Below are positions 27,064-35,349 of a DNA stretch of 64,000 nucleotides, piece after piece. Each line of letters begins with the position of its first letter. Within the stretch, counting starts at the first letter, position 1. The position numbers were made by a program, and so were the translations under genes. The DNA is taken from contig NZ_AP025732.1 of assembly GCF_023734775.1 (NCBI RefSeq), positions 1,612,001 through 1,676,000 of the forward strand. The letters are read 5' to 3'. This DNA is from Nostoc cf. commune SO-36 (GTDB taxonomy: Bacteria; Cyanobacteriota; Cyanobacteriia; Cyanobacteriales; Nostocaceae). The notes beneath the pieces are model-generated. The model made no database searches, had not been told where the DNA came from, and was given only the letters and a program-made list of their open reading frames with translations.

Positions 27064-28930
27064 ATGAGCCTTTGTATCAATCCCGTTTGCTCTAAACCAA
27101 ATCACCCGAATAATCATCAAAACCGCTTTTGTCAAAGTTGTGGTTCCCATCTGGAATTGCTAGGGCGTTATCGGGTGACGTGCCTGTTGAGTGACAAAAC
27201 AGGGTTTAGTAAAGTTTATGAGGCTTATGAACAAGATACCCCCAAAATTATCAAGATACTTAAACAGGATCTATCAGGCGATGCCAAAGCAGTAAAACTA
27301 TTTCAGGCAAGAAGTAACCGTGTTGGAACAACTCAACCATCCCGGTATTCCCAAAGAAGATAGTTACTTCCACTATCAAACCCGAAATGGTTTAGTGTTG
27401 CATTGCATTGCAATGGAAAAAATTGCTGGCTACAACTTAGAACAGTGGCTAAAGCAGCAGAATTGCCCCATATCTCAAGAACAAGCCATAGACGTGGTTA
27501 AGACAGTTGATAGAAATTTTAGATGTAGTGCATGGTAAAAAGTATCTACTCGAGATATCAAGCCATCTAACATCATGATTAGATACCCCTTTGAGAAGGG
27601 TTGGGGAAATCTAGTACTATTTGATTTTGGCACTGCCAGTGAAATTACTCAAACCTATCAAGACCAACTCAGCAACGGCGACCAGATGACAGCACTTATG
27701 TCATCTGGTTTACAGCGCCCCAGAAACAAATGAATGGTCAAGCAGCACTCCAATCAGATTTCTTTGCTTTGGGACGCACCTTTGTATTTTTGCTGACAGG
27801 GCTACCATCCTTTGGAAATGTATGATGTCCAGCACAATTTGTTGCACTGGCAAAATCATGCCATTCATATTTCACCCTTACTGTTGAATTTAATTGATTG
27901 GCTAACAGCATCAGATATAGAAAAACGCCCTGCCAATACTCAAGATATTTTGCATTCCCTAGAAGAAATCGAAAATCAATTTACAGAAATCAATCTTAAA
28001 GATACTAATACACTCAAAAATTCTCAAATTGAATATTTATCTGCACCTATTAATAACAATCTATCGACGCAGACAGGAGAAATACTGCCTTCTGCCTCCT
28101 GCGACCAGAGAGAGGAAGGATTTAATACTCCCACTGAAAAAGAGTTCAGGGCTGCCAAATCATCCGAAGTCGAATCCCCGGATGATTTAGTCCTCTTATC
28201 TCCTTCAATACCTACACATAAGCAACCAGAAAAAGTGCCCCTATTAGCATTTTTTGCAGTTATGTTAATAGCTTTAGGATTACTTAGTATAGTTACTTTA
28301 GCAACGCAAAAATCTGATTTTTCAGAAATATCAAATTATAGACAATATCCCGAAAAAAAAGGTAACGTCGATTATTTTGATTATAAAGTAGGTAGAGATA
28401 GTCAGGGAAGGGTAGCTGAGTTTAATATAGCGGTTTTATCACCAGAATATAAATGGCTTTTAGGTAGTAATTTTCAAATTAAATATAATGATGAAATTAT
28501 TAGTCTTGACCTTTTAAATTTGAACTTAGAGCAAGGAAGCATAGAGAAGATAATGGAAGCTCCTAGTGAGATTATTTCTGTAGGCATAGCTTCGTGTAAA
28601 GGTGATAGACCAGTTCAAGAACGTATGGCTTTAGAACGTTCTAAGCAAATACAAGTTTTAGTGAAAAAGTTATTTATTAATACACCAAGCGTTAAAGGTT
28701 ATCGCCTATTAAATTTGGGTCAATTTCAGCGAAGTGAGTGTAAAGAAACTCAGGATATCACTATATATCAGAGAAGCATTATAATAATTGGGGTCAAAAG
28801 AGAATCATCAGGCGTGATTCTCGACGAGGCACTACGGGATAGATTAGAAAAGAAGCCTTTTGCTGATTTCAAATTAGAAGATTATTCTTTGGGGTCGGCA
28901 CAGAAGTTTAAGACGATACCGAGCAATTGA
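27064..28930 (+). pseudogene. Ser/Thr protein kinase with zinc-ribbon N-terminus and membrane anchor, many frameshifts
   Basis: Frame-corrected, it starts MSLCINPVCSKPNHPNNHQN with paired cysteines (C4, C9 and a later CQSC), a zinc-ribbon-like header found on cyanobacterial kinases. The kinase domain follows: GRYRVTCLLSDKTGFSKVYE, IKILK, HGKKYL.RDIKPSNIMI, LVLFDFGTA, SGYSAPEQ and SDFFALGRT. At least six one-base indels occur between 27305 and 27800, one of them inside the HRD motif. From 27812 the frame is open: end of kinase, a membrane helix LLAFFAVMLIALGLLSIVTL and an extracytoplasmic domain of about 200 residues with no family I recognise (GIASCKGDRPVQERMALERS). No in-frame nonsense substitution is needed, only indels. 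Confidence 0.8.
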
Positions 28931-29116
28931 AAATGGCGGAGAATGCGATTGCCCCCTTCCTTAATACGGCAGTGAATCGCCTAAACAATCCAACCTCTGC
29001 CAGCATTCAAAAATCCAATTTGTCCCAAACCATTATTACTACGTTATTTTCCCATTTCTCTAACTTCAAAAAAAAGGTGTCAACCCCCAGTTATTTATTA
29101 CCGCAGTACAATTAAG

Positions 29117-29356
29117 ATGAAATATACGCCTTTGGTTAGAATCAACGAGCAAATGCCCGAACTCAATTATCTAATTGCAATGGACGCTTGCACAATTACT
29201 GGAGGAATGTTTAGTGTTGATTCTCCTTTGGCTGTGTGCGGTGTGAATAAGTTAATGAAAGTGGATATTTACATTCCCCTCTGTCATTTCAGACCGAAAG
29301 CCGTCATTGATCGAATTATCAAATTTAGGAAAAATCATCGCACTCTGGAAGCATAG
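29117..29356 (+). pseudogene. ndhK: NdhK-like (NDH-1 subunit K) C-terminal fragment
   Basis: A 79-residue frame matches the C-terminal half of NdhK/NuoB. It reads PLVRINEQMPELNYLIAMDA then CTITGGMFSVDS, VDIYIPLCHFRPKAVID and IIKFRK. In real NdhK the corresponding words are [20 protein letters not shown], GGMFS and PGCPPRPE. The two C-terminal cysteines of the N2 cluster are still present, but the N-terminal CC motif and half of the protein are absent. Substitutions are spread widely (PGCPPRP to PLCHFRP), so this is an old paralogous relic, not the working photosynthetic NDH-1 gene. The rest of the ndhCKJ cluster is not here. Confidence 0.8.
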
Positions 29357-29397
29357 AGGAACGGCAACGAACCCAACAAACTCACGGATAATAACTA

Positions 29398-30807
29398 ATG
29401 ATTAGCTTAAAAGAAAATCTATCTGACCAAAATGTTAATAAACTACCAGATGGCAACCGCAGAAATGACTGGTTGCAAACCATAAAGGTGATTTTACAAC
29501 CAATCGAGATGCTGGAGGAAACACAACAACGCTATGGTGATATATTTACCTCTAGGTTTGCTAGCTTTCCTACACAAATACTTATTAGTAATCCTCAAGC
29601 AATTCAAGCACTTTTCACGGCGGATTCTCAGTTGTTTGACTCCGGCTCAGGAAATCAAATAGTTCAACCCTTAGTAGGGGCTAATTCAGTTATTCTGCTA
29701 GATGGCGATCGCCATTTGCAACAGCGTAAACTATTAATGCCTACCTTTCATGGCGAAAGGATGCGAGCTTATGGTGAGTTAATCCGGGAAATTACACTTC
29801 AGGTCACTAGCCAGTGGAGTATTGGCAAACCGTTTATCGCCCGTGCGAGTATGCAGGATATTTCTCTACAGGTAATTTTACGGGCTGTTTTCGGATTAAA
29901 GTCAGGAGAACGTTACCAACAAATCAAGCAAGTCTTAACTGAAATGTTGGATACCTTTAATACACCTTTAAGTGTAATTTTTTTGTTTTTCAAGTCGTTG
30001 CAAAGAGATTTAGGTGCATGGAGTCCTTGGGGCAAGTTTATCAGACGCAGACAGCAGCTTGATGAACTGATTTATCAAGAAATCCGTGAACGCCGTCATC
30101 AAACCGAATACGGTGAAGATATTCTCAGCTTGTTAATGTCTGCGCGTGATGAACAAGGTCAACCCATGAGCGATGTCGAGTTACGCGACGAGCTTATGAC
30201 CATGCTATTTGCTGGACATGAAACCACAGCTATTTCTTTAGCTTGGGCATTATATTGGATTCACTACGTTCCAGAAGTCCGCGAAAAACTACTACTGGAA
30301 TTAAATTCTCTTGATATAGCTCATACAGATCCAGCAACAATTACGCAATTACCTTATTTAAATGCTGTCTGTTCAGAAACATTGCGAATTACTCCAGTGA
30401 CTTTCTTCTCTTTTCCCCGCATTCTCAAAGCTCCCATGAAATTTATGGGTTACGATTTACCAAAAGGAATGATGATATCACCTTGCATTTATTTAACTCA
30501 TCATCGTCCAGATATTTACCCGGAACCCCAGCGTTTTCAGCCAGAACGTTTTCTAGAACGTCAGTTTTCTCCTTATGAATTTTTACCGTTTGGTGGCGGT
30601 AATCGTCGCTGTTTAGGTATGGCATTTGCACTGTTTGAAATGAAGCTCGTGCTGGCAACTATCCTCTCACAATATTCGTTAGAATTACTCGATAAAGTGC
30701 CACTTAAACCAGTGCGGCGGGGTATAGTATTTGCCCCACCTGGAGGTGTCCGTTTGAAGGTAAAGCAGGATATAGCATCAAACAGAGTGGAAAGACCTAC
30801 CGCTTAA
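29398..30807 (+). CDS. Cytochrome P450, CYP110-like
   Basis: A 469-residue soluble P450. The I-helix oxygen-activation motif AGHETT is at residues 272-277, the K-helix ExxR as E327-T-L-R330, and the heme loop FGGGNRRCLG at 398-407 with Cys405 as iron ligand. The N-terminus has no membrane anchor. Overall it resembles CYP110, the P450 family typical of Nostoc/Anabaena, with fatty-acid or hydrocarbon oxidation reported for some members; the substrate here cannot be told. It starts at the ATG at 29398, 41 bp after the NdhK relic, and is followed closely by the YciI gene on the same strand. Confidence 0.92.
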   Translation: MISLKENLSDQNVNKLPDGNRRNDWLQTIKVILQPIEMLEETQQRYGDIFTSRFASFPTQILISNPQAIQALFTADSQLFDSGSGNQIVQPLVGANSVILLDGDRHLQQRKLLMPTFHGERMRAYGELIREITLQVTSQWSIGKPFIARASMQDISLQVILRAVFGLKSGERYQQIKQVLTEMLDTFNTPLSVIFLFFKSLQRDLGAWSPWGKFIRRRQQLDELIYQEIRERRHQTEYGEDILSLLMSARDEQGQPMSDVELRDELMTMLFAGHETTAISLAWALYWIHYVPEVREKLLLELNSLDIAHTDPATITQLPYLNAVCSETLRITPVTFFSFPRILKAPMKFMGYDLPKGMMISPCIYLTHHRPDIYPEPQRFQPERFLERQFSPYEFLPFGGGNRRCLGMAFALFEMKLVLATILSQYSLELLDKVPLKPVRRGIVFAPPGGVRLKVKQDIASNRVERPTA

Positions 30808-30848
30808 GTAATCGGACAATAATATTTACAGTCATAACTTAAAGCAGG

Positions 30849-31145
30849 ATGTCTTTTGTAACTGGAGTTAAAAAGCTTATGCCGTGGTTTGTAAAGATTG
30901 AAGAAGGCAAAGTTGATAAATCTACCTTTGACCAATATGTACCTGCCCACAAAGCCTACATTCAGGACTTGATTGCTAAAGGACACAAAGCACGAACAGG
31001 CTATTGGGCGCAGCAAAGAGGCGGAATGTTGCTATTTGAGGCTGCCTCAAAGGAAGAAGCAGAAGCGATTATAGCTGATGACCCCTTGGTGCAAAACGGC
31101 TGCGTCAACTATCAGCTTTATGAATGGCGAATTGTTATGGAATAA
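30849..31145 (+). CDS. YciI-family protein
   Basis: A 98-residue ferredoxin-fold protein of the YciI family: PWFVKIEEGKVDKSTFDQYV, HKAYIQDLIAKGH, GGMLLFEAASKEEAEAIIAD and DPLVQNGCVNYQLYEW. The conserved His (PAHKAYI) and Asp of DPLV are present. An alternative start at the Met of MPWFVK (30879) would remove ten residues that are not typical of the family and may be the true one. YciI-like proteins are small dimeric enzymes of mostly unknown function. It lies 42 bp downstream of the P450 gene and could be its operon partner. Confidence 0.8.
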   Translation: MSFVTGVKKLMPWFVKIEEGKVDKSTFDQYVPAHKAYIQDLIAKGHKARTGYWAQQRGGMLLFEAASKEEAEAIIADDPLVQNGCVNYQLYEWRIVME

Positions 31146-31180
31146 TACACACTTACTGAATTTTAATGCTATGCTTTTAG

Positions 31181-31280
31181 AAGACCTGGATCTATGCGAT
31201 CGCAACACCCAAATCTTGTCAGAACCGGAAGGTAGCAGCAACACGGGAGGCTTGTGGTAGGCGTAGTCTCCGGGTCGCCC
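31181..31280 (+). ncRNA. ffs: Signal recognition particle RNA (4.5S/SRP RNA)
   Basis: The core CTTGTCAGAACCGGAAGGTA then GCAGCAACACGGG matches the universal SRP domain IV signature (GTCAGxxCCGGAAGGxAGCAGC), which binds Ffh. The ends GACCTGGA and TCTCCGGGTC can pair to close the long hairpin expected of the bacterial ~100-nt RNA. It lies between the YciI gene and the phasin-like gene, on the plus strand. The exact 5' and 3' ends are estimated. Confidence 0.88.
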
Positions 31281-31304
31281 TATTTGTAGGAGCGGTCAGG
31301 GAGA

Positions 31305-31691
31305 ATGGCTGGTTTTGGAGATATTGTTCAAAAAGCTTTTTACCTCGGTGTTGGATTAGCTTCTTACGCAGGTGAGAAAGCAGGGGGAAAATTAGCCGAA
31401 GTGCGATCGCAAGTCCAAAAACTGGCAGATGAAATGGTGGCCAAGGGCGAAATGAACACAGAAGAAGCCCGCCGCTTCGTTGAAGATATGATGAAGCAAG
31501 CCCAACAAGCCCAACCATCTGCTGAAACCTCTGAAAAAACGCCCCCTTCTGAACCTCGCCGCATTGAAATTTTAGAGGAAGATGAAGAACCAACGGTGAA
31601 AGAGACATCAAATGATGAGAATGTAGATAAATTACGCCAAGAAGTGCTAAACCTGCAAGACGAGTTAAAACGGTTGCAACGCGATCAATAA
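31305..31691 (+). CDS. Phasin-like / coiled-coil protein, conserved in cyanobacteria
   Basis: A 128-residue protein starting MAGFGDIVQKAFYLGVGLAS. It has a short hydrophobic helix and then long amphipathic helices rich in Glu, Gln and Lys: QVQKLADEMVAKGEMNTEEA, then RRFVEDMM. An acidic, Pro-rich middle (about 78-105) and a C-terminal coiled coil (DKLRQEVLNLQDELKRL) follow. Such proteins are annotated as phasin family, but polyhydroxyalkanoate granule binding is not proved for the cyanobacterial members. It begins about 25 bp after the estimated SRP RNA end and could share its promoter region. Confidence 0.8.
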   Translation: MAGFGDIVQKAFYLGVGLASYAGEKAGGKLAEVRSQVQKLADEMVAKGEMNTEEARRFVEDMMKQAQQAQPSAETSEKTPPSEPRRIEILEEDEEPTVKETSNDENVDKLRQEVLNLQDELKRLQRDQ

Positions 31692-31836
31692 AAAGTATTC
31701 TTTGATCGAAATATCATTAATAAGTGGCATTTTGACATGACACTTAGGGTAGAAACTTGATAAAATACATTGTCTAGTGTGTACTTTAGTGCTTCAAGCC
31801 AGATAACACAAAGCGTCCTGTTTATAGCCTGCAAAG

Positions 31837-32250
31837 GTGTCAAGTTTATGGGAACAGTGGCAAAAAGATTTAGCAGAAATTGTCGAAACACTGGCTGATG
31901 AAGTAGAGCGTTTCTTCCTGGGAATGAGTGAAGTGGTAGATACCTTTTTTGAGCTTAACGGAAGAAATCACCGAGCAAGTACACAATAACATTGTTACTG
32001 AAGTCGATCAGTATTACAGGATTTTGCTGAACCAATGTTAGAAGTTTACTGGGAACTGGAAGACATTGTGGCAGATGTAGATTCGGGTTTTCCTTATTCA
32101 GTTGAACCCACAGCCGAAAAAAATCCTGCTTGTATCGGTTGCACTCACTACCACGGTCAAGTTTATAGTGGTAATTTGTTAGTTTGTGCCATGCATCCCC
32201 ACGGTTGTGAGGATGAGAATTGTCCAGACTGGGAAAAGGAAGATTATTGA
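31837..32250 (+). pseudogene. Conserved Cys-cluster protein of cyanobacteria, two frameshifts
   Basis: The frame starts with GTG at 31837 as (V/M)SSLWEQWQKDLAEIVETLAD and proceeds through FFLGMSEVVDTFFEL. An extra base near 31957 and a missing base near 32018 must be fixed to give LTEEITEQV, then DQYLQDFAEPMLEVYWELED, and the C-terminal half, which is open on its own. The tail holds CIGCTHYHG, VCAMHPHGC and CPDWEKEDY, with six cysteines in a plausible zinc or iron-sulfur cluster. The protein family is known in cyanobacteria without a function that I can name. Two indels in a conserved gene raise the question of sequence quality. Confidence 0.75.
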
Positions 32251-32316
32251 GAGGGAGTTAGGAGTTAGGAGTTATAAAATTACTAAAAGGATGTAAAGAT
32301 CAGTAAAATAACTAAT

Positions 32317-32340
32317 AACAAATGACAAATGACAAATGAT
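32317..32340. repeat. STRR heptamer array (AAATGAC)n
   Basis: Three copies of AAATGAC directly before and within the start of the queF gene. The annotated start ATG at 32329 lies inside the repeat. Confidence 0.85.
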
Positions 32341-32745
32341 AGTGTATCTCAGGCAAGCCAAGAAATGAAGTATGGCGAACGCGACATTGCGGAAGGCAAA
32401 CTAATTACCTTTCCGAATCCGCGTGTGGGGAGGCGATATGACATTAATATTACGTTGCCGGAATTTACTTGTAAATGTCCGTTTTCTGGGTATCCTGACT
32501 TTGCGACAATTTACGTTACATATATTCCTGATGAGCGGGTAGTGGAATTGAAGGCGCTTAAGCTTTACATTAACAGTTACCGCGATCGCTATATTTCTCA
32601 CGAAGAATCTGCCAATCAAATTTTGGATGATTTTGTGGCTGCTTGTGATCCGTTAGAAGTCACGGTGAAAGCAGATTTTACGCCTCGCGGTAATGTACAT
32701 ACCGTGGTTGAAGTGCGTCACGAACGTACCTTAAATTTAAGTTGA
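32329..32745 (+). CDS. queF: NADPH-dependent 7-cyano-7-deazaguanine (preQ0) reductase
   Basis: A 138-residue unimodular QueF. The catalytic Cys50 is in CKCPFSGYPDFA with the partner Asp57 seven residues on, and ELKALKLYINSYRDR is the family substrate-binding block. The reaction reduces the nitrile of preQ0 to preQ1 in queuosine tRNA biosynthesis. The start at 32329 is formed by an STRR heptamer, whereas the family-conserved part begins at MKYGERDI (32365). Either could be used, as related proteins also have a short variable N-terminus. The other queuosine genes are not nearby. Confidence 0.93.
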   Translation: MTNDSVSQASQEMKYGERDIAEGKLITFPNPRVGRRYDINITLPEFTCKCPFSGYPDFATIYVTYIPDERVVELKALKLYINSYRDRYISHEESANQILDDFVAACDPLEVTVKADFTPRGNVHTVVEVRHERTLNLS

Positions 32746-32999
32746 GCAGACATAGAAATCTTTTGTTCCAATGTTTAATTAATACCTCTGGTAATTTCGC
32801 AATTTGTAGGTGTGTGGGCGTAATTAATTGGTAAATAACTTTGAAGCCCAAAGGGACGCAAAGTAATCCTCTGCGTTCCTCTGCGATTTCCTTTGTGCAA
32901 CGGCAGTCGCTACAACGGGGAGCCACTGCGGTGGACGGGTTCCCCGGCATAAAGCAAGTGGCGTGGGAACCCCCGCAACGCGCTGCCTCCCCTCTGCGT

Positions 33000-34397
33000 T
33001 TAAACTTCAATCGCCGCCTCTTTCTCCTCACCTTTTGGCTGTGAACTCAGCCGATCTAAAATCTCTAAAACCTCTTGTTCAAAAGCAACTTGGGCGCGAT
33101 TAGTTTTGCCACCCACATACAAGCGATCGCCTTTTTGCAATGCCCATATTTGCGAGTGGGAAAAATAACTCATCACCACGCCCAACATTAGTAATCCAAA
33201 CCCTGAATAAACAATTGGTATACCTGGATCGGCTTTAATTTGTAAGCCAGTACTACCAATTACATCCAGGATTTTCAGCTTCACGCCATTCACTTCAGTG
33301 AACATCCCAGTACGGACAGTATCAACAAGTTTGCCAGTGGCATCATAAATTAATACCATCCCTTGCAAATCTTTAGCTAACAGAGAAACACCCTCGCTCA
33401 AATCAGGTTTCGTAGGAACCCACGTTCCCCAAATGCGCCCGTTACCGTTGGTATTCAATTGCGCCATCGGTAGCTGAAAAATGGGGCTGTTGTTATATTG
33501 GACGCGAACACCTGCAATTCCCCAATCAGTTTGATAGAAAGTTATGCCATGATAGCGCAGAGGCTCATTGACAAAAATCTTTTTGTGGTCAACTTCCTCT
33601 CCCTGATTATTCAAGACAGACATATCAGAATAAAATTGATCGATGCCGCCAGATGGTGTGTAGTCAATCCAAAAACGATTGACGCGCACAGACCAATCTT
33701 TCGGGATTTGGGCGGCTAATGGCCCAGCATCGACAATATTTGTCACTTTAAATGTATCGCCACTGGCAACCATTTCTTGAGCTAGAAAACCAGTCATTGC
33801 CCCCCAAATTCCCCCTAGCAAAATAGCGACGATGCCAATATGAACGATAATTGGGCCGATGCGTCCGACTATTCCCTTGCGGGCATAAAGGAGATTTTCT
33901 TTTTCTTGATCTTGAAAAATTTTATAGCGGTGTTTTTGTAATATCTGGTGCAAGGAATCTAGAGAACCAGTATCTAGTTCTGCACTTAAAGCTAATTTTT
34001 TAAATTGCCGTGGTTCTTCGTAATATTTCCAGCGCTGGGCGGCTTTTAAGGCTGGTAACTGTCGGGTAAATGAACAAGCAGTTAAGCTAGTACCAAATAA
34101 GATGAGTAATGCCAAAAACCACCAGGTACGATATACATGGTCTAACCCAACTACTTGAATTACCTTCCAAGTTAGGAAACCAAATAAAGCTGGATGTTCT
34201 GGGTAGTTGGCTTGGTAAAATCCGGGTGACTGACCTTGTTCAATTACAGTACCAGTAGAGCTAAAAATTGCAATTAATAGCAGTAGTGCGATCGCTAGTC
34301 GTAAGTTAGTCAGTACGGGCAAAAGCTCTTGGCGTAAGAACTGCCCAGGTATTGCCCACCATTTTATTTCTTTGGACGCTGAATCTTCTAAAGTCAT
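33000..34397 (-). CDS. ccs1: Cytochrome c biogenesis protein Ccs1 (CcsB, ResB family)
   Basis: A 465-residue membrane protein of the System II cytochrome c maturation pathway. Membrane helices are near residues 31-48 ([20 protein letters not shown]), at about 90-110 ([19 protein letters not shown]), at 187-200 ([19 protein letters not shown]) and near the C-terminus ([13 protein letters not shown]). A large lumenal domain lies between the last two. It is expected to work with CcsA as the heme transporter/ligase that attaches heme to apocytochromes such as c6 and f in the thylakoid lumen; CcsA is not in this window. CcdA, which supplies reducing power, is 30 bp upstream on the same strand, so the two form an operon. 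Confidence 0.93.
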   Translation of the reverse strand: MTLEDSASKEIKWWAIPGQFLRQELLPVLTNLRLAIALLLLIAIFSSTGTVIEQGQSPGFYQANYPEHPALFGFLTWKVIQVVGLDHVYRTWWFLALLILFGTSLTACSFTRQLPALKAAQRWKYYEEPRQFKKLALSAELDTGSLDSLHQILQKHRYKIFQDQEKENLLYARKGIVGRIGPIIVHIGIVAILLGGIWGAMTGFLAQEMVASGDTFKVTNIVDAGPLAAQIPKDWSVRVNRFWIDYTPSGGIDQFYSDMSVLNNQGEEVDHKKIFVNEPLRYHGITFYQTDWGIAGVRVQYNNSPIFQLPMAQLNTNGNGRIWGTWVPTKPDLSEGVSLLAKDLQGMVLIYDATGKLVDTVRTGMFTEVNGVKLKILDVIGSTGLQIKADPGIPIVYSGFGLLMLGVVMSYFSHSQIWALQKGDRLYVGGKTNRAQVAFEQEVLEILDRLSSQPKGEEKEAAIEV

Positions 34398-34427
34398 TAG
34401 GTGTAAAATCTAACAAAAGTATTGATA

Positions 34428-35168
34428 TTAAAAACTGCCAAGGGGAATCCGAGAAATTAAGGAAAATACACCGAATCCTACCAATAGTGCCCCGCTAACT
34501 GGGTTAATCCAACCAGACCAGCGACGCAATTCCAGTAATTTTTTAATTGAAGCTGTAAAAGTACCCGCCAAAATCAACGGTGCTACATAACCGGCTGTGT
34601 AAGAAAGTAGCAAAACAGCGCCTAAAATTAAGTCTTGTGTACTAGCAATCCAACTTAACAAGCTTGCTAAAACAGGGGTGCTACAAGGGGATGCCACTAA
34701 GCCGAAAGTCAGTCCCAGTAAATAAGAACGCAATCCTGTTGGCAAATCTGGCGAAATCCAATTCGTTTCATTCAAGGATGGAAATTGTAAAGGCAGTGCT
34801 TCTAATAAGTTCAGCCCCATGAGAATGGCGATAATGCTGACGATAATCGGCAAACCAATTCCCACTTGACCATAGACTTTTCCGACGAAACCTGCTAGGA
34901 TTCCCAATCCTGCTAATGTAGTTGCTAAACCTAAAGCAAACCAAGTTGATTGGGCAGCTGCTTGGAGGCGGCTTTTGGCTTCATAACCACCGATGTAACC
35001 AATGGTAATTGGCAGCATGGAAAGCATACAGGGTGTGAGACTAGTGAGCAAGCCAGCTGCAAAGATGATGCCAATACTCACCACGCTAAGATGTGTCAGT
35101 TGGTTAGAAACAAGGCTATTGGCAAATTGTTCTAGTTGGTAAATTTGGGTTTGCAGGTTATCAAACAT
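34428..35168 (-). CDS. ccdA: Thiol-disulfide transporter CcdA
   Basis: A 246-residue protein with six predicted membrane helices. The two redox cysteines are Cys47 in LTSLTPCMLS and Cys162 in VASPCSTPVLA, the pattern of the CcdA/DsbD family. It moves reducing equivalents across the thylakoid membrane to keep apocytochrome CxxCH motifs reduced before heme attachment by the Ccs1/CcsA complex. The neighbour downstream is Ccs1, as expected. An extra ~30-residue soluble N-terminus precedes the first helix. Confidence 0.93.
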   Translation of the reverse strand: MFDNLQTQIYQLEQFANSLVSNQLTHLSVVSIGIIFAAGLLTSLTPCMLSMLPITIGYIGGYEAKSRLQAAAQSTWFALGLATTLAGLGILAGFVGKVYGQVGIGLPIIVSIIAILMGLNLLEALPLQFPSLNETNWISPDLPTGLRSYLLGLTFGLVASPCSTPVLASLLSWIASTQDLILGAVLLLSYTAGYVAPLILAGTFTASIKKLLELRRWSGWINPVSGALLVGFGVFSLISRIPLGSF

Positions 35169-35349
35169 GGGAAGTCTCTGAGCGGGAAATGCTTACTCTG
35201 GTTGAATTTTAGCTTATTTTTTGTTTTTGAGTCAGGAGAACTAATTATCTGAACCTGATATTATCTAAATTTCATCTGTCCAAGGAAATGTATCTAAAAT
35301 ACAATTAAGCTCGGATTATCCTTGAAGAAGCACGGCTGGAGTATTTGGC

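Noticed and set aside
26871..27095. 74-residue frame
   Set aside because: Contains simple-sequence Pro/His/Leu encoded by a CCCCACT-like repeat and overlaps the kinase start; no family.
28927..29115. 62-residue frame before the NdhK relic
   Set aside because: Does not resemble the missing NdhK N-terminus and has no other support.
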